Assembly: GCA_946499505.1 (NCBI GenBank)
Contig: CAMMSL010000003.1
Location: 1 to 64,000 of the forward strand
Source of the DNA: an uncultured Lachnoclostridium sp.
GTDB taxonomy: Bacteria; Bacillota; Clostridia; Lachnospirales; Lachnospiraceae
Reading direction: 5' to 3'
Length of the DNA: 64,000 nt
In this document: piece after piece, positions 1-8,749 of the stretch
How the letters are laid out: each line of letters begins with the position of its first letter
Position numbering within the stretch: the stretch's first letter is position 1
Position numbers and translations under genes: made by a program
The notes under the pieces: model-generated
The model's input: the letters and a program-made list of their open reading frames with translations, nothing else
What the model was told of the DNA's origin: nothing
The model's database searches: none

Positions 1-2
1 TC

Positions 3-230
3 CGGTTCAATCCGGCTGCTGAAGGCAACAAGTTCTCACTTGACAGCAAAGAGCCTAAGGAAGAAGATTATCAGGCATTCCTCGACGGAGAGGTTCGTTA
101 CAATGCTCTGAAGAGATCTAATCCGGAAAAGGCAGCAAGACTGTTCGCGATCAACGAGCAGGAAGCTATGGAGAGATACGACTACCTGAAGAAACTGGTA
201 GATGTATACGCTGCTGACAAGGCTGAATAA
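3..230 (+). CDS. nifJ: pyruvate:ferredoxin (flavodoxin) oxidoreductase, C-terminal end (partial)
   Basis: The gene enters from the left edge and only its last 75 codons are present, open from base 3 to the TAA at 228-230. The family oxidises pyruvate to acetyl-CoA and passes electrons to ferredoxin or flavodoxin, the central fermentative step in anaerobic Clostridia. The visible tail contains LDSKEP, then EVRYNALKRSNPEKAARLF and a charged helix ending in LVDVYAADKAE. This matches the C-terminal domain of single-chain (about 1170-residue) PFOR as I remember it. The cofactor-binding regions lie outside the window, so the call rests on the tail alone. A hairpin terminator follows about 30 bases after the stop. 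Confidence 0.82.
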   Translation, partial: RFNPAAEGNKFSLDSKEPKEEDYQAFLDGEVRYNALKRSNPEKAARLFAINEQEAMERYDYLKKLVDVYAADKAE

Positions 231-259
231 TAAAAAATTCATATTGGATGAATGACGAG

Positions 260-301
260 TGCGTCCGCAGGGGATCAGATGTCCTCTGCGGACGCATTTT
301 A
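260..301 (+). terminator. Rho-independent terminator after the oxidoreductase
   Basis: TGCGTCCGCAGGG (260-272) pairs with CTCTGCGGACGCA (284-296) with one mismatch. The stem is GC-rich and followed directly by TTTT. It closes the upstream gene before the regulator gene begins. Confidence 0.8.
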
Positions 302-413
302 TATGGAGACTTACGGTGATCCGGCATATCCTGTCTTGACCATCTGCCTTTTGCCATACTATAATCATATGCAGAGTCACAATGTTTTTCTAAACGGAAA
401 TAGGAGAAAAGCT

Positions 414-1124
414 ATGATCAGAGTCGCGATCGTGGAAGATGAAGAAAATTATATTTCGGTTTTAAAAGATTATCTTGAACAGTATAAACGGGAATCCGGC
501 GAGCAGATTGAGATTACGGTCTACCACGACGGTGATGAGATCGCGGCGTTTTACCGGGCCCAGTTCGATATTATTCTCATGGACATTGAGATGAAATTCA
601 TAGACGGAATGACTGCGGCGGAGGAAATCCGGAAGTCGGACTCATCGGTAGCCATTATATTTATAACCAATGCGCCCCAGTATGCGATCCGCGGCTATGA
701 AGTGGGAGCGCTGGATTACATTCTCAAGCCGGTGTCCTACTTTACATTCAGCCAGAAGTTCGGACGTGCCGTAGCTAAATTAAAGAAGAGGAGCAGCCGC
801 AGAAAAATTACGATACCGGTGAAAGGCGGCGTCATGCGGATGGATCTCTCTGACATTTACTATATCGAGAGTGAGGGACACAATCTGATCTACCATACAA
901 AGGATGGAAATTCTGTGGCATCGGGTACGATGAAGTCCGTAGAGACGACGATGGACGGGATGGATTTTTCCAGAATAAATAAGTGCTATCTTGTGAATCT
1001 GGAACATGTGGACGGTGTTCAGGATAAATATGCTATAGTCCATGGAGACCGGCTTTTGATCAGCCGACCGAGGATGAAACAGTTTATGCAGGAACTGACA
1101 AGGTACTGGGGGGAACGCTCATGA
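414..1124 (+). CDS. LytTR-family two-component response regulator (AgrA-like)
   Basis: The 236-residue protein has an N-terminal receiver domain (about 1-120), with acidic residues in VEDEE at 8-11, the likely phospho-acceptor D57 in ILMDIEM and the conserved lysine in DYILKPV (K105). A LytTR DNA-binding domain follows (about 135-230). LytTR regulators bind paired 9-bp direct repeats and usually activate cell-surface or peptide-signalling genes. The reading frame stays open upstream, but ATG 414 is chosen because AGGAG at 402-406 sits correctly before it and the receiver fold starts there. The stop overlaps the kinase start by four bases (ATGA), showing a coupled pair. Possible target repeats lie at 2569-2597. 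Confidence 0.92.
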   Translation: MIRVAIVEDEENYISVLKDYLEQYKRESGEQIEITVYHDGDEIAAFYRAQFDIILMDIEMKFIDGMTAAEEIRKSDSSVAIIFITNAPQYAIRGYEVGALDYILKPVSYFTFSQKFGRAVAKLKKRSSRRKITIPVKGGVMRMDLSDIYYIESEGHNLIYHTKDGNSVASGTMKSVETTMDGMDFSRINKCYLVNLEHVDGVQDKYAIVHGDRLLISRPRMKQFMQELTRYWGERS

Positions 1125-2452
1125 CGATGACAGAGTTTATACAAAATCTGCCGGACATTCCGCGGATCATCACTGCACTGGCACAATGGCTGGCCTGTAT
1201 TGTCTGCATTTTCCCGCTGAGGCGGAGGGAACGGTTCAGTGGAATCGTCTTCGCCGCGGTAAGCTGCGCGGCTCTGGCCGTACAGTGCGTATTTATGATC
1301 GTTACAGACGGATTTGAGGGCGTGATGTGGAATCTGTGTATGGCTGCGGCTGCGCTGCTTATGTTCTGCTATATCAGAATCTGTGTGGATCTGCCGCTGA
1401 ACAATACTGTATGCGCTGCCTGTACTGCATTTATCACTTCGGAATTTGCCGCTTCCGTAGAGTGGCAGATCTGGTGCTATATACATGATATTATCGGTGC
1501 ACGGCACGAGGTATGGGGAATTCTTATTCTTGTTCTTGTGTATGGAGTTGTTTTTTTTATTATCTGGCAGCTGGGGCGGAGCATCTCTTCTGCAGAGGAT
1601 GAGTTCTCGGTGACCAGAGGAGAGATGGCAACGACAATTGTGGTGACGGTGGTGATCTTCGGAGCAAGTAATCTGGGATTCCTCCCGGTCAGTGTGCCGT
1701 TTGCGGGCAGAGACAGCGTAGAGATCTTTAATATGAGGACCCTGGTGGATCTGGGAGGACTTGCAATCCTATATGCCTATCAGTCGCAGTGGAAATCCGC
1801 CCATATCCAGCGGGAGCTCGAGACAATCCAGACAATCCTGAACAGTCAGTATGAACAGTACAAACAGGCCCAGAGGACAGTGGATCTTATTAATTTCAGG
1901 TATCATGACCTGAAGAATCATATCATTGCACTGAGGGCGGAAGAGGATGCGCCGCAGCGGCATGAGTATCTCGATAAACTGGAACATGAAATCCATGATT
2001 ATGAGGCTATGAACAAAACGGGAAATCAGGTGCTGGATACGCTGCTTACAAGTAAGAATCTGCGATGTATGCAGCATAAGATCGATATGACATGCGTGAT
2101 TGACGGGAAACTGTTTGACTCTATGGATGTTATGGATATCTGTTCCATTTTTGGAAACGCGCTGGACAATGCTATAGAATGTGAGCTGAAGATTAAAGAC
2201 TACGGGAAGAGAATGATTCATGTAGATGCGTTCTCGGAAAAAAGCTTTCTGATCATACGGTTTGAGAATTATTATGAGGGGGATATCCGTTTCGAGAGAG
2301 GGCTTCCGGTTACAAGTAAAAAAGAAACAAGTCTGCATGGATATGGCTTGAAAAGCCTTCGGTATACGGTGCACAAATATAAGGGTGAAGTACAGATTGA
2401 AGCCAGAGATAACTGGTTCAGTCTTAGGATACTGATTCCGATGAACGTGTGA
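1121..2452 (+). CDS. GHKL-domain sensor histidine kinase (AgrC-like)
   Basis: The 443-residue membrane kinase has an N-terminal half (about 20-215) with roughly six hydrophobic segments, forming a sensor without a large outside domain. A coiled stretch follows, then a phospho-acceptor box HDLKNH (H262) and a GHKL ATPase domain with an N-box NALDNAIE near residue 347. The C-terminal part carries HGYGLKSL in place of the usual glycine box. Architecture and pairing with a LytTR regulator resemble AgrC/ComD peptide-sensing kinases. No AgrB protease or AgrD-like peptide gene was found nearby, so the signal is unknown. It is translationally coupled to the regulator gene. Confidence 0.9.
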   Translation: MTMTEFIQNLPDIPRIITALAQWLACIVCIFPLRRRERFSGIVFAAVSCAALAVQCVFMIVTDGFEGVMWNLCMAAAALLMFCYIRICVDLPLNNTVCAACTAFITSEFAASVEWQIWCYIHDIIGARHEVWGILILVLVYGVVFFIIWQLGRSISSAEDEFSVTRGEMATTIVVTVVIFGASNLGFLPVSVPFAGRDSVEIFNMRTLVDLGGLAILYAYQSQWKSAHIQRELETIQTILNSQYEQYKQAQRTVDLINFRYHDLKNHIIALRAEEDAPQRHEYLDKLEHEIHDYEAMNKTGNQVLDTLLTSKNLRCMQHKIDMTCVIDGKLFDSMDVMDICSIFGNALDNAIECELKIKDYGKRMIHVDAFSEKSFLIIRFENYYEGDIRFERGLPVTSKKETSLHGYGLKSLRYTVHKYKGEVQIEARDNWFSLRILIPMNV

Positions 2453-2499
2453 TAATTTATACTATTTACCAAGGGGGGCTGACACGATAAAAAGTATAG

Positions 2500-2545
2500 A
2501 CATATGTGAAATTGGCAAAATGCACAATTTCACATATGTTTTTTT
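2500..2545 (+). terminator. terminator of the two-component operon, within a nested inverted repeat
   Basis: CATATGTGAAATTG (2501-2514) is perfectly complementary to CAATTTCACATATG (2525-2538), with a 10-base loop, followed by seven T (2539-2545). A second, mutually exclusive pairing exists: TATAGACATAT (2495-2505) is the exact reverse complement of ATATGTCTATA (2551-2561), and it shares bases with the terminator arm. Confidence 0.75.
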
Positions 2546-2568
2546 GTTATATATGTCTATATAGTAAA

Positions 2569-2597
2569 ACAGTTTATGCAGAAAATGAACAATTTGT
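2569..2597 (+). promoter_or_regulatory. candidate LytTR-binding direct repeats
   Basis: ACAGTTTAT (2569-2577) fits the published LytTR half-site pattern [TA][AC][CA]GTTN[AG][TG] at all positions. ACAATTTGT (2589-2597) fits at eight of nine. The 11-base gap is slightly shorter than the usual 12-13. The pair ends about 10 bases upstream of the expected -35 position of the GH3 promoter. The link to the adjacent LytTR regulator is inference. Confidence 0.4.
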
Positions 2598-2626
2598 GAA
2601 TGTTTCGTAAATGATTGGTAAATCCC

Positions 2627-2635
2627 TGCTATAAT
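2627..2635 (+). promoter_or_regulatory. extended -10 promoter of the GH3 operon
   Basis: TGCTATAAT is a perfect extended -10 element. No good -35 hexamer is present 16-18 bases upstream, which is typical of activator-dependent promoters. The transcript would start near 2642, about 50 bases before the GH3 start codon. Confidence 0.6.
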
Positions 2636-2691
2636 TACGCCAGTTAACGGGATGAACCGTTGAAAACTAAAAGAGAAAGGGAGGAAAGACT

Positions 2692-5580
2692 ATGTTAGCA
2701 ATTAACATGGCCGATGTGGTAAACGTGTTGAATACATGTAAGCCATATCTGATTGGTTTTGGAGTTGTTTTCGTGATCGCAGTGATCGTGCTGATCGCGG
2801 CATTCAAACTGAACAAGACCAAAAGAAAACTGGTCCGCTCAGAGGCGGGCATCGCGATCCTGCTGGCACTGGTCGTAGTAGTAAACATGATCTGCTTCGG
2901 ACCGATGAACAGCATGATCTCACTGGCAACAGGAAATGGTACGATCAGCGAGGATACTTCTGCAGAAGCTACAGACCTTGTAGAGCAGATCGCGGAAGAG
3001 GGTATCGTAATGCTTAAGAACGAGGACAATATCCTGCCGCTGGATGATTCCAATAAACTTAACGTATTCGGATGGGCATCCACGAATCCGTGCTACGGCG
3101 GAACAGGATCAGGTTCTCTGTCTGACGCTTATGAGACAGTAACCCTGCTTCAGGGACTTGAGAATGCGGGATTTGAGCTGAACACAGAGCTTTCCGATTT
3201 CTACACAGATTACCGTGCAGATCGTCCGGAAGTCGGAATGTGGCAGCAGGACTGGACACTTCCGGAACCGACAGCTGATTCCTACAGCGAAGATATGATG
3301 AACAACGCAAAAGAGTTCTCAGACACAGCTATGGTAGTGATCACACGTGTCGGCGGCGAGGGTGCAGATCTTCCGACAGATGTAAGCCAGGTGACTTACA
3401 CAAATAATTCAGATGAGTACAACGATTTCGAGCCGGGAGAACACTATCTCCAGCTTAGCCAGACAGAGAGAAATATGCTGGATCTGGTATGCGAGAACTT
3501 TGACAATGTAGTTGTTGTATACAACGGGGCAAACGCTATGGAACTCGGATTCCTCAATGAATATGAGCAGATCAAAGGTGCTCTGTGGTGCCCGGGTACA
3601 GGTCAGTCCGGATTTAACGCTCTGGGCGAGATCTTAAGCGGTGCGGTTAACCCGTCCGGTAAGACAAGCGATACATTTGCTGCTGATCTTACTGCAATTC
3701 CGACGGCAAATAACTTCGGAAGTTTCTTCTATGACAATACAGAAGAATTCAATATGACACAGGTTGGATTCGATGGAACAGAGCAGATCGTAGCTCCGAG
3801 CTTTGTCAACTATGTAGAGGGGATCTATGTAGGCTACCGCTTCTGGGAGACAGCTGCTGCCGAAGGGCTGATCAACTATGACGAGTCCGTGGTATATCCG
3901 TTCGGATACGGACTTTCATACACAACATTCACTCAGAAAATGGGTGAGATGACAGAAGCTGATGGAACGATTTCCTTTGATGTTACAGTAACCAATACAG
4001 GTGATGTTGCAGGCAAGGACGTAGTAGAAGTATACTATAATCCTCCGTATACAAACGGCGGCATTGAGAAAGCAACTGCGAACCTGATCGCATTTGAGAA
4101 GACAGAGATGCTTGAGCCGGGCGCTTCCGAGACAGTAACGATTTCATTTAACGCAGAGGATATGGCTTCTTATGATTATCAGAATGCACAGGCTTACGTG
4201 CTTGAGGCAGGCGACTATGAGATCAGCATTAACAGTGATTCTCATACAGTAATTGATTCACAGACATACAATGTTCCTGAGACGATTACATACAGCGGCG
4301 ACAACACACGTTCTACAGATCAGACAGAAGTTACAAACCAGTTCGCTTCTGCAGAAGGCGATGTGACATATCTCTCCCGTGCAGACGGATTTGCAAATTA
4401 TGATGAGGCGACAGCAGCTCCGGCTTCCCTGTCCATGACAGACGAGCAGAAAGCCGCGTTCCTCAACAATGGAAATTATGATCCGGAAAACTACAATAAC
4501 GAAGAAGATGAGATGCCGACAACAGGTGCGGACAACGGTCTGGAACTGGCAGATCTCAGAGGTGTGGATTATGACGACGCACAGTGGGATGAACTTCTGG
4601 ATCAGATGACAGTATCTGATATGGATCAGCTCATCGCTCTCGGCGGATATCAGACAGTAGCTTTATCAAGCATTAACAAGGTACAAACGATCGACTGTGA
4701 CGGACCGGCTTCCATTAACAACAACTTTACAGGAACAGGTTCCGTAGGATTCCCGTCAGCGGTAATGATCGCAAGTACATGGAATAAAGACATTGCGACA
4801 GCTTTCGGTGAGAGCATCGGTAAGATGGCTGACGAGATGGGCGTATCCGGATGGTATGCACCGGCTATGAACATTCACCGCTCCGCTTTCGCAGGACGTA
4901 ACTTCGAGTATTACTCAGAAGACGGACTCCTCTCCGGTAAGATCGCATCCGCGGCAATCCAGGGAGCAGAGGAATACGGCGTATATGCTTACATGAAACA
5001 TTTTGCCCTGAACGATCAGGAGACAAACCGTAACAGTATGCTGTGTACATGGTCAAACGAGCAGGCGATCCGTGAGATTTATCTGAAACCATTTGAGATT
5101 TCCGTAAAAGAGGGCGGATGTGATGCTGTTATGTCTTCCTTCAACTACATCGGAACAGAATGGGCTGGCGGATATGCACCGCTTTGCAATACAGTTCTTC
5201 GTGACGAGTGGGGATTCCAGGGATTCGTACTTACCGACTACTTTGGAGTATACGGATACATGAACTCTGATCAGGGTATCAGAAACGGTACAGACTGTAT
5301 GCTGGTTGCTTACGATACAGAGACTAACCATGTAAAAGATCAGGACAGCGCGACAGGCGTTCAGGCGATGCGTCAGGCATGCAAGAATATCCTGTACACT
5401 GTTGTAAACAGCCGTGCTTATGATCCGGCTAACCTTGAGACAGGCCTTATGGGCTGGCAGGTAGCAGCGATCGTGATCGATGTGATCTTTGCGGCGATCA
5501 TCATTGTACTTGAAGTTGCAGCTATCAAGAAATTCCTTAAGAGAAATGCAGCGGAAGTAAAAACACAGACTTCTAAGTAA
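2692..5580 (+). CDS. membrane-anchored glycoside hydrolase family 3, domain-permuted
   Basis: This 962-residue GH3 enzyme (beta-glucosidase/xylosidase-type) carries its domains in reversed order. After two hydrophobic segments (19-38, 52-70), the alpha/beta C-domain comes first (about 93-380, EEGIVMLKNEDNILPL). The FnIII-like part follows (YPFGYGLSYTTF, then VTNTGDVAGKDVVEVYY). The (beta/alpha)8 catalytic domain comes last (about 640-915), with nucleophile D849 in GFVLTDYFG. A third hydrophobic segment lies near 920-943, with a basic tail. The basic loop KLNKTKRKLVRS between segments 1 and 2, and the basic tail, predict an outside catalytic body anchored at both ends. Reversed GH3 order is known in rumen clostridia; anchoring at both ends is unusual. 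The substrate is unknown. GGGAGG precedes the ATG. Confidence 0.9.
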   Translation: MLAINMADVVNVLNTCKPYLIGFGVVFVIAVIVLIAAFKLNKTKRKLVRSEAGIAILLALVVVVNMICFGPMNSMISLATGNGTISEDTSAEATDLVEQIAEEGIVMLKNEDNILPLDDSNKLNVFGWASTNPCYGGTGSGSLSDAYETVTLLQGLENAGFELNTELSDFYTDYRADRPEVGMWQQDWTLPEPTADSYSEDMMNNAKEFSDTAMVVITRVGGEGADLPTDVSQVTYTNNSDEYNDFEPGEHYLQLSQTERNMLDLVCENFDNVVVVYNGANAMELGFLNEYEQIKGALWCPGTGQSGFNALGEILSGAVNPSGKTSDTFAADLTAIPTANNFGSFFYDNTEEFNMTQVGFDGTEQIVAPSFVNYVEGIYVGYRFWETAAAEGLINYDESVVYPFGYGLSYTTFTQKMGEMTEADGTISFDVTVTNTGDVAGKDVVEVYYNPPYTNGGIEKATANLIAFEKTEMLEPGASETVTISFNAEDMASYDYQNAQAYVLEAGDYEISINSDSHTVIDSQTYNVPETITYSGDNTRSTDQTEVTNQFASAEGDVTYLSRADGFANYDEATAAPASLSMTDEQKAAFLNNGNYDPENYNNEEDEMPTTGADNGLELADLRGVDYDDAQWDELLDQMTVSDMDQLIALGGYQTVALSSINKVQTIDCDGPASINNNFTGTGSVGFPSAVMIASTWNKDIATAFGESIGKMADEMGVSGWYAPAMNIHRSAFAGRNFEYYSEDGLLSGKIASAAIQGAEEYGVYAYMKHFALNDQETNRNSMLCTWSNEQAIREIYLKPFEISVKEGGCDAVMSSFNYIGTEWAGGYAPLCNTVLRDEWGFQGFVLTDYFGVYGYMNSDQGIRNGTDCMLVAYDTETNHVKDQDSATGVQAMRQACKNILYTVVNSRAYDPANLETGLMGWQVAAIVIDVIFAAIIIVLEVAAIKKFLKRNAAEVKTQTSK

Positions 5581-5595
5581 TAAAGGAAACCAATA

Positions 5596-5635
5596 GCAGG
5601 CGGGCCCGGACCGGATGAGTCCGGGCCTGCCTTGC
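5596..5635 (+). terminator. intercistronic GC-rich hairpin
   Basis: GGCCCGGA (5603-5610) pairs with TCCGGGCC (5620-5627), and weaker pairing extends outward (GCAGGCG with TGCCTTGC). No T-run follows, so it is more likely an RNA-stabilising or partial attenuating hairpin between the GH3 gene and the GtrA-like gene than a full terminator. Confidence 0.5.
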
Positions 5636-5657
5636 AGACAGGGAACGGAGGCAGTAT

Positions 5658-6278
5658 ATGAGCAATTTAAAAAGCTGGTGGCTGGATAAGTGGGGGACTT
5701 TTGAGAATAACCATCCGAAGCTGGCAAAATGGGTTTATCAGATCTTTTATTTCTTCGTATTCAGTATGGGCGTAACGATCTTCCAGTACCTTGTATTTAC
5801 CCTGATGCCCCATATTCTCGGTAAAGGGCTTGCAGGCACGGAGTTTATGTGGCCGCAGGTGCATATGAACCTGTTCGGGGTAAAGTTTGACTGGAGCCTG
5901 CTGGGGTATGAAGTTCTGAGAGATAAGACGACAGGTGAAGTGCTGATCGGAGGCGGTCTCGGATACTTCATCAGTTATGAGGTGGGATCATTCCTTGCAC
6001 AGTGTATCAACTTCCCGCTTCAGAGAAATATTACATTTAAGAGTAAAGGCAATCCGGTCTATCAGGCAATGTGGTACTTTATCGCATGGGTAGTTATTTC
6101 ACTGATCTGTAACGGATTCAACAATCTGTGGATGCCGATCGCACAGCAGTATGTGGCGCCGGCGATCTACAATCTGCTCGTTACATTTATCACAGGCGGT
6201 GTATCTATGATCATCTTCTTCTTTGTATTTAAGATTATCTTCCCGGAAGGAGAGCCTGAGAAAAAAGAAGCAAAATAA
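5658..6278 (+). CDS. GtrA-like small membrane protein
   Basis: The 206-residue protein has about four hydrophobic segments (near 26-50, 100-120, 138-160, 168-192). The stretch INFPLQRNITFKSKGNP resembles the conserved N-x-x-x-x-R-x-W/F-x-F motif after the second helix of the GtrA family, whose members are thought to move or flip lipid-linked sugars in cell-surface glycan assembly. A longer loop between helices 1 and 2 (about 50-95) departs from the usual 120-150-residue family length. It sits between two GH3 genes in one run with AGGG-type ribosome sites, which suggests a role tied to surface glycans. The family call is from motif memory and is moderate. Confidence 0.6.
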   Translation: MSNLKSWWLDKWGTFENNHPKLAKWVYQIFYFFVFSMGVTIFQYLVFTLMPHILGKGLAGTEFMWPQVHMNLFGVKFDWSLLGYEVLRDKTTGEVLIGGGLGYFISYEVGSFLAQCINFPLQRNITFKSKGNPVYQAMWYFIAWVVISLICNGFNNLWMPIAQQYVAPAIYNLLVTFITGGVSMIIFFFVFKIIFPEGEPEKKEAK

Positions 6279-6324
6279 CAGTTAATGCAGGAATAAGAAA
6301 ACACAGCAGAACAGGAGGAGCGTT

Positions 6325-8745
6325 GTGAAACATAAAGAAATCATTGATAAAATGAAATTAGAAGAAAAAGCGGCTCTTTTGAGCGGCAAGGGCGAATGGC
6401 AGACGTGGGATTTTGAGCGTCTGGGAATTACGTCCATGTACTGTTCCGACGGGCCTCACGGTATCCGTAAACAGGCGGGAGCCGGAGATCATCTGGGATT
6501 AAACCCGTCTCTTCCGGCTACCTGTTTCCCAACGGCGGCCACTGTTGCCAACAGCTGGAACCCCGAACTGGGAGAAGAGGTTGGAAAGGCTCTGGGAGAA
6601 GAGGCAAGTGTACAGGGAGTTCATGTGGTTCTGGGACCGGGGCTTAATATCAAGAGAAGCCCGCTCTGTGGAAGAAATTTCGAATATTTTTCCGAAGATC
6701 CATACCTTGCAGGAAAGATGGCGGCCGGCTATGCGCGCGGTATCCAGAGCCAGGGAGTCTACGCCTGCCCGAAGCATTTCGCCGTGAACAGTCAGGAACT
6801 CCGCAGAATGGCGATGAATGCGGTGGTAGATGAACGTACGCTGCGAGAGATTTACCTGACCGGGTTTGAGATTGCCGTGAAAGAGGGCGGTGCAAAGGCA
6901 ATCATGACCAGTTATAACCAGGTTAACGGAACTTATGCCAATGAAAATACGCACCTCCTCAGAGATATTCTTAGAAACGAATGGGGATACGATGGAATTG
7001 TAATTACAGACTGGGGAGGTTCCAACGACCATATCAAGGGCGTGGAAGCGGGGTCTGACCTTGAGATGCCTACCCCGGGACTGGATTCCGCAAGACAGAT
7101 CGTGGCAGCAGTAAAGGAGGGCAGACTGGCAGAGTCTGCCGTGGACGAGTGTGTTGACCGCCTTCTGGAGGCGGTTCTTACCCTTACAAAAGACAGAGAA
7201 ATCCCGAAAGAATTTGATAAGAAAGCACATCATGCACTGGCGAGAAAAGCAGCATCCGAGAGCGCGGTGCTCTTGAAAAATGAGGAGAATATCCTGCCTC
7301 TGAAGCCGGGAACGAGAGTTGCGCTGATCGGCGACTTTGCATTTGAACCGAGATATCAGGGCGCGGGTTCTTCCATGGTAAATGCGACCGAACTGGATAA
7401 GATGGCAGAGATGATCAAGGGATATGATCTCGTGCTTGCCGGAACTTCCAAAGGATATATCAGAACCGGCGAAGAGGACACAGTTCTTGCAAAAGAGGCT
7501 GTTGATCTTGCGCAGTCCGCGGATGTTGTCCTGTACTGTTTTGGACTGGATGAGCTGAGTGAGTCCGAGGGAATCGACCGTACTCATATGAGGATACCGC
7601 AGAACCAGATCTCGCTTCTGGAAGCAATGGCGAGAGTAAACAAAAATATTGTCGGAGTGTTAAGTTCCGGTGCGGCCATCGAAATGCCATGGCATTACTG
7701 CCTGAAAGGGCTTCTGCACGGCTATCTTTACGGTCAGGCGGGCGCAGGGGCTATGCTTGATATTCTGACAGGAAAAATCAATCCGTCCGGAAGACTGAAT
7801 GAGACATACCCGCTCCGCTATGAGGATACACCGGCATTTCGTTATTTCCCCAGTGAGGAACGCAATTCGGAGTACCGGGAGGGACTTTATGTGGGGTATC
7901 GCTACTATGACACGAGTAAGGTACGCGTAATGTATCCGTTCGGTTTCGGACTGTCATATACTACTTTCGAGTACAGCGATATCAACGTGGATGAAACCGG
8001 CGTGACATTTACCGTGACAAATACGGGAAAGATGGATGGCGCGGAAGTAGCCCAGCTCTATGTGGGTATGAAAGATGCAAAAGTATACCGTCCGGAGAAA
8101 GAACTGAAAGGCTTTGCAAAGGTATTTCTGAAAGCTGGTGAGAGCAGAGAAGTGCGGATTGCTTTTGACGATAAAACGTTCCGTTACTGGAATGTGCGGA
8201 CGAACCGCTGGGAGATCGAGGGCGGCACATACCGCATTATGATCGGTGCAAGCTGCGCGGATATCCGGCTTGAAGCAGAAGCGGCTGTCGAGGGGACGAC
8301 AGAAGAGTTTCCGTACTATACAAACCGTATGCCGTCCTATTATTCCGGCCTGATCCAGCAGGTGGACGACAAGGAGTTTGAAGAGCTTCTTGGAACGCCG
8401 ATCCCGTCCGGTAAATGGACCGGAGATCTGACGGTGAATGACGCGATCTGCCAGATGTACTACGCAAAGAGTGCTATTGCACGGTTCGCATATAAGAAAC
8501 TGACCCAGATGAAAAAGAAGAGTGAAGATGCCGGAAAACCGGATCTGAACATTCTCTTTATCTATAATATGCCGTTCCGTGCCATCGCGAAGATGACAGG
8601 CGGCATGGTGAGCATGGAGATGGTGGAAGGCATTGTGACCATGGTCAACGGGCATCTGTTCCGCGGCCTGGGGCATACGATCGGCGGATTCTTCCGCAAC
8701 CGGAAGCTCAACAAAAAATATGTGAAACAAATCACAGGAAAATAA
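6325..8745 (+). CDS. glycoside hydrolase family 3 beta-glucosidase-type enzyme
   Basis: The 806-residue protein starts at GTG 6325 behind AGGAGG (6313-6318). It has the usual GH3 order. The TIM-barrel domain (about 1-290) has SDGPHGIRKQ, KHFAVNSQE and nucleophile D229 in GIVITDWGG. The alpha/beta domain (about 310-520) begins at ESAVLLKNEENILPL. An FnIII-like domain (about 560-650) follows YPFGFGLSYTTF. An extra C-terminal stretch (about 690-806) is rich in basic and hydrophobic residues and is not part of the core fold. No signal peptide is seen, so it is probably cytoplasmic and acts on imported oligosaccharides. It is the last gene of the run begun by the permuted GH3, and ends four bases before the converging AraC gene. 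Confidence 0.92.
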   Translation: MKHKEIIDKMKLEEKAALLSGKGEWQTWDFERLGITSMYCSDGPHGIRKQAGAGDHLGLNPSLPATCFPTAATVANSWNPELGEEVGKALGEEASVQGVHVVLGPGLNIKRSPLCGRNFEYFSEDPYLAGKMAAGYARGIQSQGVYACPKHFAVNSQELRRMAMNAVVDERTLREIYLTGFEIAVKEGGAKAIMTSYNQVNGTYANENTHLLRDILRNEWGYDGIVITDWGGSNDHIKGVEAGSDLEMPTPGLDSARQIVAAVKEGRLAESAVDECVDRLLEAVLTLTKDREIPKEFDKKAHHALARKAASESAVLLKNEENILPLKPGTRVALIGDFAFEPRYQGAGSSMVNATELDKMAEMIKGYDLVLAGTSKGYIRTGEEDTVLAKEAVDLAQSADVVLYCFGLDELSESEGIDRTHMRIPQNQISLLEAMARVNKNIVGVLSSGAAIEMPWHYCLKGLLHGYLYGQAGAGAMLDILTGKINPSGRLNETYPLRYEDTPAFRYFPSEERNSEYREGLYVGYRYYDTSKVRVMYPFGFGLSYTTFEYSDINVDETGVTFTVTNTGKMDGAEVAQLYVGMKDAKVYRPEKELKGFAKVFLKAGESREVRIAFDDKTFRYWNVRTNRWEIEGGTYRIMIGASCADIRLEAEAAVEGTTEEFPYYTNRMPSYYSGLIQQVDDKEFEELLGTPIPSGKWTGDLTVNDAICQMYYAKSAIARFAYKKLTQMKKKSEDAGKPDLNILFIYNMPFRAIAKMTGGMVSMEMVEGIVTMVNGHLFRGLGHTIGGFFRNRKLNKKYVKQITGK

Positions 8746-8749
8746 ATAT

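Noticed and set aside
2453..2691. AgrD-like signalling peptide gene next to the GHKL kinase
   Set aside because: No short frame with a start codon, ribosome site and cysteine-containing core was found here or at 231-413.
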